A stretch of 5,851 nt of DNA. It comes from Burkholderiales bacterium (GTDB lineage: Bacteria > Pseudomonadota > Gammaproteobacteria > Burkholderiales > SG8-39). The position numbers and the translations under genes were made by a program. Below, one piece after another: positions 1 through 5,281 of the stretch. The stretch is taken from NCBI GenBank assembly GCA_020846575.1, contig JADLDQ010000380.1, positions 1 to 5,851 of the forward strand, written 5' to 3'. Under the pieces are notes generated by a model. The model did no database searches. It worked only from the letters and a program-made list of their open reading frames with translations, and was not told where the DNA came from. How positions within the stretch are numbered: position 1 is the first letter of the stretch; every line of letters begins with the position of its first letter.

Positions 1-1
1 A

Positions 2-121
2 TCGCCCTGCGAGCTGCACCTCATCGATGGCGCGGACCACTTCATGTTCGCCGAGGAGAACCCGCGGGTGGTGAGCCTGGTGCGGGGCTGGGTGGAGCGC
101 TTCTTCCCCCTTCAGGGGTGA
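2..121 (+). CDS. Alpha/beta-hydrolase-like protein, C-terminal end only (partial)
   Basis: The last 39 codons of a gene that begins left of the window, ending in TGA at 119-121. The visible peptide contains DGADHFMF, which resembles the loop after the last core strand of alpha/beta hydrolases, where the His (visible residue 13) is the catalytic histidine. A helix of the form NPRVVSLVRGWVERFF follows and closes the protein, as is usual in this fold. The nucleophile Ser and the Asp of the triad would lie upstream and cannot be seen, so substrate and subfamily cannot be named. It runs in the same direction as apaH but is separated from it by 217 bp with weak promoter-like sequence, so co-transcription is uncertain. 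The hydrolase assignment rests only on this C-terminal pattern. Confidence 0.6.
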   Translation, partial: SPCELHLIDGADHFMFAEENPRVVSLVRGWVERFFPLQG

Positions 122-235
122 TTCCGGCGCCGATCTCGGGAGGCGGCGAGAGTCTGGCGCAGCGCCGAGCGGCAGCGAGTGACTTACTCACCGGCGATCC
201 ACCCGATCTCCACGCTCCGAAACCGGCTCGGATAT

Positions 236-251
236 TCATACAGTCATACAG
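236..251. repeat. 8-bp perfect tandem direct repeat (TCATACAG x2)
   Basis: TCATACAG occurs at 236-243 and again immediately at 244-251, in the locally AT-rich stretch upstream of apaH. It could be a binding site for a regulator or a small slippage duplication. With only two copies, chance is also possible. No function is claimed. Confidence 0.5.
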
Positions 252-287
252 CGAAAGATGAAGCTCCCCGCGCATTGCCGGCGCCAG

Positions 288-293
288 TAGAAT
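288..293 (+). promoter_or_regulatory. Possible -10 element for apaH
   Basis: TAGAAT matches the sigma-70 -10 consensus TATAAT at five of six positions and would place the transcript start about 40 nt before the apaH ATG. No acceptable -35 hexamer lies 16-18 bp upstream; the nearest TTG-containing hexamer (TTGCCG, 275-280) is too close. This is a weak candidate. Confidence 0.25.
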
Positions 294-338
294 CGCCCGA
301 CCTCGCATGGACCGTCTTCGGATGCGCTCCCGACCCGA

Positions 339-1169
339 ATGAGCACCTACGCGATCGGCGACATCCAGGGCTGCTACGACGAGTTGCGCCGGCTGCTCGA
401 TGAGATCGGCTTCGACCCCGCGCGCGACCGCCTGTGGCTGGGAGGCGATCTCGTCAACCGCGGGCCCCAGTCGCTGGCGGTGCTGCGTTTCGTGCGCGGG
501 CTGGGCGCCGCGGCGCTCACCGTGCTCGGCAACCACGATCTGCATCTGGTCGTGCGCGCCATGGGATTCGACCGGCCGCGCCGCGACGACACTTTCCAGG
601 ATGTGCTGGAAGCCCCGGACGGGCCGGAACTGGTCGACTGGCTGCGTTTGCAGCCGCTCATCCACGTCGAACCGCCCTGGGCCATGGTGCACGCGGGCCT
701 GTTGCCGCAGTGGACGCTCGCACGGGCACAGGCGCTCGCGCGCGAGGCGCAGGAGGCGCTGCGCGGTCCGCGCCACCGCGAATTCCTCGGTGAACTCTAC
801 GGCAGCGACCCGGACCGCTGGGACGACGCGCTCGCCGGCGCCGAGCGCCTGCGGGTGATCGTCAACGCGATGACGCGCATGCGCTTTTGCACCATCGATG
901 GCGTGATGGAGTTCAGGAGCAAGGGCGAGGTCGAGCATGCACCGCCCGGCTTCATGCCCTGGTTCGAGGTGCCCGGGCGCAGGAGCAGTGCGCAACGGCT
1001 CATCTGCGGTCACTGGTCGGCGCTGGGATTGAGGCTCGGGAAGAACTTCGTCGCCCTGGACTCCGGCTGTGTCTGGGGCGGCAGCCTGACGGCCTTCCGC
1101 TTGGAGGACCGCCGGGTGTTCCAGGCGGCTTGCAGCCGTTTTCGGCGGCCGGGGGGCCCGGCGGGATAG
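339..1169 (+). CDS. apaH: Bis(5'-nucleosyl)-tetraphosphatase, symmetrical (diadenosine tetraphosphatase)
   Basis: ApaH cleaves diadenosine tetraphosphate (Ap4A) symmetrically to two ADP. It limits the Ap4A alarmone and, in enterobacteria, removes Np4 caps from RNA. The protein is 276 aa, close to the roughly 280 aa of the E. coli enzyme. Metallophosphatase motifs are all present: GDIQG at residues 7-11, GDLVNRG at 36-42, GNHD at 64-67, MVHAG at 116-120, GHW at 224-226, and the family-specific DSGCVWGG at 241-248. MTRMRFC near 178-184 is also typical of ApaH. The first motif has Gln where E. coli has His (GDVHG); GDxQG variants are known in other ApaH proteins. The ATG at 339 is chosen because MSTYAIGDIQGCYDEL aligns directly with the usual N-terminus and no in-frame start lies close upstream. 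There is no clear Shine-Dalgarno sequence, only a GGA at about 320-322. The gene ends in TAG and faces the kinase gene tail to tail. No signal peptide is seen; the protein should be cytoplasmic. Confidence 0.95.
   Translation: MSTYAIGDIQGCYDELRRLLDEIGFDPARDRLWLGGDLVNRGPQSLAVLRFVRGLGAAALTVLGNHDLHLVVRAMGFDRPRRDDTFQDVLEAPDGPELVDWLRLQPLIHVEPPWAMVHAGLLPQWTLARAQALAREAQEALRGPRHREFLGELYGSDPDRWDDALAGAERLRVIVNAMTRMRFCTIDGVMEFRSKGEVEHAPPGFMPWFEVPGRRSSAQRLICGHWSALGLRLGKNFVALDSGCVWGGSLTAFRLEDRRVFQAACSRFRRPGGPAG
1135..1162. terminator. Two adjacent GC-rich hairpins at the convergent apaH/kinase junction (weak terminator candidate)
   Basis: Two perfect inverted repeats lie side by side in the last codons of apaH. 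The first is GCCG-TTTT-CGGC (1135-1146), the second GCCGGG-GGG-CCCGGC (1148-1162). They sit between converging genes whose stop codons are only 28 bp apart, where a bidirectional terminator would be expected. Neither has a T-run after it on either strand, so intrinsic termination is not well supported. In GC-rich coding DNA such stems also arise by chance. Confidence 0.25.
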
Positions 1170-1197
1170 CAGGCCCAGTCACGCGCGGTTCATCGCC

Positions 1198-2133
1198 TCA
1201 CCACGGGCTCGCCCCGAAAGCCGAGCGGTATACGCTCGCGATCCGCTCGCGTGAGAGCTCGTGGTTCTGCCCGCCGCGCGTGGCGATCTTGAGCGAACCC
1301 ATGACCGAGGCGATCTGCCCCGTGGCGCGCCAGTCCATGCCGGCGGCGATGCCGTAGAGCAGGCCCGCCCGGTAGGCGTCACCGCAGCCGGTCGGATCGA
1401 CGATCCCTTCCGGCTTGACGCTGGGCACGTCGATGCGCTCGCCGCGCGTGTAGATGCTGGAGCCCTCGGCGCCGTGGGTGACGATGAGGGCCTCGACCTT
1501 GGCCGCGATGCGCTCCAGCGAAAGACCGGTGCGGTCCTGCAGCATCTTGCCTTCGTAGGAGTTGACCGCGACGTAGCTCGCGCGCTCGACGAAGGCGAGC
1601 AGCTCCTCGCCCGAGAACATCGGCAGTCCCTGCCCCGGGTCGAACATGTAGGGAATGCCGGCCTCGGCCAGTTCGCGCGCGTGTTGCAGCATGCCTTCCC
1701 TGCCGTCCGGGGCGACGATGGCGAGCCGTACGCCGCGGGTCTCGCCCACGCTGTTCAGATGCGAGTGGTTCATGGCGCCCGGATGGAAGGCCGTGATCTG
1801 GTTGTCGTCCAGGTCGGTGGTGATGAAGGCCTGCGCGGTCAGGGTGTCGGGTACCTCGCGCACGTGGGTCCTCTCCAACCCGATGCGCTCCAGGCGGTAG
1901 CGGTAGGGCTGGGCGTCCTCCCCGACTGTGGCCATGATCACCGGCTCGCCGCCCAGGTGCTTCAGGTTGTAGGCGATATTGCCGGCGCAGCCGCCGAACT
2001 CGCGCCGCAACTGCGGAACGAGGAACGCCACATTCAGGATGTGGATCTGGTCGGGCAGGATCTGATCCTTGAAGCGGCCCTGGAACACCATGATGTTGTC
2101 GTAGGCGATGGAGCCGCAGATCAGGGTGCGCAT
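1198..2133 (-). CDS. PfkB-family (ribokinase-like) carbohydrate/nucleoside kinase
   Basis: A 311-aa cytoplasmic kinase of the ribokinase/PfkB superfamily, which phosphorylates a hydroxymethyl group of a sugar or nucleoside using ATP. Visible motifs are the glycine-rich substrate-side segment GGCAGNIAYNLKHLGG (residues 47-62), an NxxE motif (N191-E194) linked to Mg/phosphate binding, IVTHGAEGS (217-225), and the second PfkB signature DPTGCGDAYRAG (246-257), in which D252 is the expected catalytic base. The DPTGCGD form resembles kinases often labelled adenosine or nucleoside kinase, but the substrate cannot be read from the sequence. The start at 2131-2133 is preferred over an upstream in-frame ATG (2173-2175): MRTLICGSIAYDN is the usual N-terminal strand, and AAGGAA (2142-2147) sits 8 nt before it. 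The gene follows the zinc-ribbon/DUF3426 gene in the same direction after 111 bp and ends in TGA. Confidence 0.9.
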   Translation of the reverse strand: MRTLICGSIAYDNIMVFQGRFKDQILPDQIHILNVAFLVPQLRREFGGCAGNIAYNLKHLGGEPVIMATVGEDAQPYRYRLERIGLERTHVREVPDTLTAQAFITTDLDDNQITAFHPGAMNHSHLNSVGETRGVRLAIVAPDGREGMLQHARELAEAGIPYMFDPGQGLPMFSGEELLAFVERASYVAVNSYEGKMLQDRTGLSLERIAAKVEALIVTHGAEGSSIYTRGERIDVPSVKPEGIVDPTGCGDAYRAGLLYGIAAGMDWRATGQIASVMGSLKIATRGGQNHELSRERIASVYRSAFGASPW

Positions 2134-2141
2134 CGAGATCG

Positions 2142-2147
2142 TTCCTT
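2142..2147 (-). promoter_or_regulatory. Ribosome binding site of the PfkB-family kinase gene
   Basis: AAGGAA on the minus strand, 8 nt before the ATG at 2133. It decides the start: the alternative ATG 42 nt upstream would place this site inside the coding region. Confidence 0.65.
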
Positions 2148-2165
2148 GGGTTCGTGGAGCTGCGA

Positions 2166-2175
2166 ATTGTCGCAT
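2166..2175 (-). promoter_or_regulatory. Possible extended -10 promoter for the kinase gene
   Basis: On the minus strand ATGCGACAAT contains TGC directly before GACAAT. This is an extended -10 pattern (TGn plus a hexamer keeping the key A at position 2 and T at position 6). Transcription would start near 2160 and give a leader of about 26 nt containing the ribosome binding site. The sequence 17-18 bp upstream does not resemble TTGACA. The kinase could equally be read from the upstream operon. Confidence 0.3.
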
Positions 2176-2207
2176 GGGGGAACTTCGGTCCGTCCCGCCT
2201 GGTACGC

Positions 2208-2225
2208 CGGCAGCTACCGCTGCCG
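2208..2225 (-). terminator. Perfect 7-bp stem hairpin between the zinc-ribbon/DUF3426 gene and the kinase gene
   Basis: CGGCAGC and GCTGCCG form a perfect 7-bp stem with a 4-nt loop, starting 19 bp past the DUF3426 stop codon. On the minus strand it could slow or end transcription from the operon or protect the 3' end. There is no T-run after it, so it is not a standard intrinsic terminator. Confidence 0.35.
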
Positions 2226-2244
2226 AACGCCGGCCGACCGGGGC

Positions 2245-3693
2245 TCAGGGATAGAACAGGTAGAGGCGGTAGCCGCTCGCCCCCACCGACGCGGCGTTCA
2301 TCGGCAGGCGCACCTGGCTCTCGCTCGAGGCGCCGAACCCCTCTGGCGCAAGGCGCGCCAGGTAGTCCCTTGGCTCGATGACGCGCCGGGCAAGCGGCTG
2401 GTCGAGGCGGTTGGTGAGCGTCAGTTCCAGCGCCGGGAAATCCTGCGGGAAGGGTGCGCGGTTGCGCAGCGTCGCGGTCAGCACCATGACGCCGGGTCGG
2501 GCCGGATCCGCCTGCAGGTCCGAATGCTCGATGCTCACCATGTCGGCGCGGCGCGGCAGCGGTACCTCGCATCCCAGCGTCCCGCAGGCGGTGACGAGCA
2601 GCGGCTTCGCCTGCGGCCACAGGAGCGCGATCGGTCCGCGCAGGAAGAAGACCGCCTGCGCTGCGAGCGCCAGGACGAGGAGGCTGCCGGCAAGCCACCA
2701 GGCCCTGGCGGGCCGGGGTCGACTCGGAGGGCCGAATTCGTAGGCTGCCGCCTGCCCCGTGCCACCGCCGGCCGAGGCCGGCTGCTGCTGCGTTTCATCT
2801 TGGGGCGGGATGCCGGCGAGCCACGCTGCCGGCGCCGCATCGCCGACAAGCTGCCTGGAGGGGGCATCCGCAGGGCGTGTGTCGTCCTCGGATGGTTCGC
2901 CAGGCGTTGCGGCATGTGCCTCTCGGGAGGTGGCTTCGGGTTCGCCCGGAGCCGGCGGCGCAGTGGCGGTCGGCGAGCCGGACTCGAAGCTCGCTGCGGT
3001 CCACTCGGGCCGTTCCGTCTGTGCGTTTGACTCGAATTGATCCGCCGCTTCCGCCCACTCGGGCCGTTCCGTCGCTGCCTTTGTCTCGGTTCGATCCTCC
3101 GCTGCCGTCCACTCTGGCCGTTTCGTCTCTGCCGTTGACTCGGATCGATCCTCCGCTGCCGTCCACTCTGGCCATTTCGTCTCTGCCCTTGCCTCGGATC
3201 GATCCTCCGCTGCCTTCCACTCTGGCCGTTCCGCGTCTGCGGGCGCTTCGCTTGCGCCGGCTGGGTCTGTCCCACTCGGTGCCGAGTCGTTCGCGTCCCG
3301 CCCGGCACGGTCCGCGGCGACTTCCGAGGGCCACGCGGGTGGTTCGGGCGATTCGCCCGCCGCTGGTGAAACAGAGTCGGAATCCGTTCCGGTGTGCGAC
3401 GCGTCCGCGACGAGGGCGTCGCCGGCTGGCGCCGGATCCATCGGCGACCGGTCGGGCGGCGGAACCAATGCCGGGGCTTCGGCCCGCACCGGTGGTTCGT
3501 CCTGCGGTGCTTCGTCGCCGCCATGCGGCGGCAATCCGACCTGGGCCGGCACGGCCGGTTCCTCCGCGCAGGCAACGGCGTCGAACACTTCGCCGCAGCG
3601 CCCGCAGCGCACCCGGCCGCCGCGCGCGTCGAGCTGAGCCTGGCTGACGCGATAGGCGGTGACGCATTCGGGGCAACGGGTGACGAGGCTCAC
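2245..3693 (-). CDS. Zinc-ribbon (MJ0042-type) and DUF3426 domain membrane protein
   Basis: 482 aa, function unknown. Residues 1-40 form a zinc ribbon of the MJ0042 type with two CxxC pairs (C7/C10 and C30/C33). Residues about 41-320 are a low-complexity linker rich in Pro, Ala and Glu, with an 18-residue tandem repeat at 156-239. Residues about 331-351 (AWWLAGSLLV onward) are a single membrane helix preceded by RPRPAR, which predicts the N-terminus inside the cytoplasm. Residues about 352-482 match the DUF3426 pattern, including the cysteine pair C370/C375, and would then be periplasmic. The start is GTG at 3691-3693, overlapping the prmA stop by 4 bp (GTGA); GAGG at 3702-3705, 8 nt upstream, is a reasonable Shine-Dalgarno. 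It is the usual neighbour of prmA in related bacteria. The architecture suggests a cytoplasmic metal-binding or nucleic-acid-contacting head tied to an envelope domain; that is inference. It ends in TGA. Confidence 0.88.
   Translation of the reverse strand: MSLVTRCPECVTAYRVSQAQLDARGGRVRCGRCGEVFDAVACAEEPAVPAQVGLPPHGGDEAPQDEPPVRAEAPALVPPPDRSPMDPAPAGDALVADASHTGTDSDSVSPAAGESPEPPAWPSEVAADRAGRDANDSAPSGTDPAGASEAPADAERPEWKAAEDRSEARAETKWPEWTAAEDRSESTAETKRPEWTAAEDRTETKAATERPEWAEAADQFESNAQTERPEWTAASFESGSPTATAPPAPGEPEATSREAHAATPGEPSEDDTRPADAPSRQLVGDAAPAAWLAGIPPQDETQQQPASAGGGTGQAAAYEFGPPSRPRPARAWWLAGSLLVLALAAQAVFFLRGPIALLWPQAKPLLVTACGTLGCEVPLPRRADMVSIEHSDLQADPARPGVMVLTATLRNRAPFPQDFPALELTLTNRLDQPLARRVIEPRDYLARLAPEGFGASSESQVRLPMNAASVGASGYRLYLFYP
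2977..3228 (-). repeat. 54-bp (18-residue) in-frame tandem repeats, about 4.7 copies
   Basis: Successive units lie at 3228-3175, 3174-3121, 3120-3067, 3066-3013 and a partial fifth at 3012-2977. The protein unit is close to RPEWTAAEDRSESTAETK. By hand comparison, units 1 and 2 agree at 50 of 54 bases and units 2 and 3 at 48 of 54; unit 4 is more diverged. The unit length is a multiple of three, so gain or loss of copies keeps the frame. Each unit carries one conserved PEW triplet followed by acidic and Ala/Thr/Ser residues, as in a flexible linker. High DNA identity suggests recent expansion by slippage or unequal recombination. Confidence 0.9.
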
Positions 3694-4595
3694 GTGGCGC
3701 GCCTCGGCCCGCAGTCGAGCAGCGTCCAGCCTTCCTCGTCGGTGCGCTGGATCGAGAAGAACCAGGGCGCGTAGATGCGCGCGAGCTCCTCGGCCTGGGT
3801 TTCCAGCAGTCCGGCGAGCGCCAGCCGGCCGCCGGGGCGCGTGAGGCCGGCGAGCGCCGGCGCGAGCAGCCGCAAGGGGTTCGCGAGGATGTTCGCTACC
3901 ACGAGATCCGCCCGCAGGTCGAGGGGTTCGGTGGCTTCGAGGAATTCACAGCCTACGCCATTGGCGGCCGCGTTGGCGCGCGCGCTCTCCAGAGCCTGCG
4001 GGTCGATGTCGATGCCGAGGGCTCGCCCGGCACCCAGCTTGCGCGCCGCGATGGCTAGGATGCCGGACCCGCAGCCATAGTCGACGAGGGTCTCGCCGCC
4101 GCGGACTTCGCGCTCCAGCCAGCGCAGGCAAAGCCGCGTACTCGGGTGGCTCCCGGTGCCGAACGCGAGGCCCGGGTCGATGCGCAAGTTGAACGCGGAC
4201 GGATCGGGCGGCTCGCACCATGATGGCACCACCCAGATGCGCTCGCCCGCGCGCATCGGCTGGAACTGAGCCTGCGAAGCGCGCACCCAGTCGCGCGTCT
4301 CGATCGGCGCAGCGCACGTCGCGCGCGGCTCGATGCGTTCCTCGGCGCAGGCGCGCGCGAGCAGCGCCGTGCCCGCGACGGCGTCCTCCACCAGCACCTG
4401 CAGGCGCACGCGCCGCCAGCGCAGGGCCGCTTCCCCGGGCTCGTCGAACGCGGGCCGTTCCGAGTCGGTGCCGGCGTCGGGATCCTCGGCGCTCACGCAG
4501 GGCGCGCCCAGTTCGATCAGACGCGCCGACAGCCGCTCGGCGGCGGATGGCTCCAGTTCCAGGCTGAGCGTGGTCCAGGCCACGGGGGTGCTCAT
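3690..4595 (-). CDS. prmA: Ribosomal protein L11 methyltransferase
   Basis: PrmA uses S-adenosylmethionine to methylate ribosomal protein L11 (trimethylation at several amino groups in E. coli). The protein is 301 aa against 293 in E. coli. The N-terminal L11-recognition domain covers about residues 1-100 and holds a short insertion rich in Asp/Glu near 36-56. Next come RDWVRASQAQFQPM (101-114), FGTGSHPST (145-153), the SAM-binding motif DYGCGSGILAIAARKLGA (172-189), GIDIDP (194-199) and the catalytic-loop motif NILANPL (235-241), all diagnostic of PrmA. The ATG at 4593-4595 overlaps the accC stop as ATGA. A GAGG lies only one base before the ATG, too close for good independent initiation, so translation probably depends on ribosomes finishing accC. 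Its own TGA overlaps the GTG of the next gene. It is cytoplasmic and non-essential in E. coli. Confidence 0.95.
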   Translation of the reverse strand: MSTPVAWTTLSLELEPSAAERLSARLIELGAPCVSAEDPDAGTDSERPAFDEPGEAALRWRRVRLQVLVEDAVAGTALLARACAEERIEPRATCAAPIETRDWVRASQAQFQPMRAGERIWVVPSWCEPPDPSAFNLRIDPGLAFGTGSHPSTRLCLRWLEREVRGGETLVDYGCGSGILAIAARKLGAGRALGIDIDPQALESARANAAANGVGCEFLEATEPLDLRADLVVANILANPLRLLAPALAGLTRPGGRLALAGLLETQAEELARIYAPWFFSIQRTDEEGWTLLDCGPRRAT

Positions 4596-5236
4596 TCCTC
4601 GCGCTCGGCCGCGCGCCGCGCGATCTGCCGCTCGAGGTAATGGATCGACACGCCGCCGCGCACCACCTGCGCGTCGGCGAGCAGTTCCTGGTGCAGCGGG
4701 ATGTTGGTCCGGATACCTTCCACCACCATCTCCGAGAGCGCGATGCGCATGCGCCGGATCGCCTGGTCGCGGGTGTCGCCGTAGGCGATCACCTTGCCGA
4801 GCATGGAATCGTAGTACGGCGGCACGGTGTAGCCCTGGTAGATGTGCGAATCCACGCGGATGCCGGGTCCTCCCGGCGGGTGGTAGGACAGGATCTTTCC
4901 CGGCGAGGGCGTGAAGGTAAACGGATCCTCGGCGTTGATGCGGCACTCCAGGGCGTGGCCGCGCAGCTCGATGTCGCGCTGCCGGTAGCGCAGCTTCTCG
5001 CCGCTCGCCACGCGGATCTGCTCCTGCACGATGTCCACACCGGTCACCATCTCGGTCACCGGGTGCTCGACCTGCACCCGGGTGTTCATCTCGATGAAGC
5101 AGAACTCCCCGCCCTCGTAGAGGAATTCGAACGTGCCCGCTCCGCGATAGCCGATCTTGCGGCAGGCCTCGATGCAGCGCTCGCCGATGCGCACCCTCAG
5201 CCGCGCGGGGATGTCGGGGGCGGGCGCCTCCTCCAT
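4592..5236 (-). CDS. accC: accC distal part after the internal TAA, first possible ATG restart
   Basis: A 214-aa open part from the first ATG after the stop (codon M240 in E. coli numbering, in KIMEEAPAPD). It holds the second half of ATP-grasp and the C-terminal domain with E37, E49, N51 and R53, corresponding to E276, E288, N290 and R292. A restart here would omit 15 codons (5237-5281), including the conserved RRHQK, so even two co-expressed pieces would lack active-site residues. Only a weak purine stretch (AGAAG) precedes the ATG by 3 nt. It is more likely the continuation of a single gene than an independent one. Confidence 0.6.
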   Translation of the reverse strand: MEEAPAPDIPARLRVRIGERCIEACRKIGYRGAGTFEFLYEGGEFCFIEMNTRVQVEHPVTEMVTGVDIVQEQIRVASGEKLRYRQRDIELRGHALECRINAEDPFTFTPSPGKILSYHPPGGPGIRVDSHIYQGYTVPPYYDSMLGKVIAYGDTRDQAIRRMRIALSEMVVEGIRTNIPLHQELLADAQVVRGGVSIHYLERQIARRAAEREE

Positions 5237-5281
5237 GATCTTCTGGTGGCGGCGCTGCAGCGAGCAGTCGCGCTCGCCCAG

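Larger units (their letters stand above)
122..338. other. Intergenic region upstream of apaH
   Basis: 217 bp without a credible gene. The left third (about 127-166) is GC-rich and holds only short imperfect hairpins: a CGCCG/CGGCG pair at 128-132 and 144-148, and GGCG/CGCC around a 3-nt loop at 156-166. None is followed by a T-run, so no clear terminator for the upstream hydrolase is visible. The middle (about 231-262) is the most AT-rich part and holds an 8-bp tandem direct repeat. A TAGAAT hexamer lies at 288-293. A promoter for apaH is expected here but cannot be fixed with confidence. Confidence 0.5.

Noticed and set aside
179..403. A 74-codon plus-strand open frame upstream of apaH
   Set aside because: It overlaps the apaH start out of frame, begins at a GTG without a clear ribosome site and resembles no known protein.
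42..1013. A 323-codon open frame on the minus strand
   Set aside because: It is antisense to apaH, which has every metallophosphatase motif. The opposite frame shows no recognisable motif and overlaps the hydrolase end as well.
2134..2175. Earlier ATG start for the kinase at 2175
   Set aside because: The added 14 residues do not fit the family N-terminus, and the Shine-Dalgarno AAGGAA at 2142-2147 would fall inside the gene.
1261..3030. A 589-codon open frame on the plus strand
   Set aside because: It lies antisense to the kinase and zinc-ribbon/DUF3426 genes, both of which have recognisable family motifs. Its predicted protein shows no domain and has the composition of a GC-rich shadow frame.
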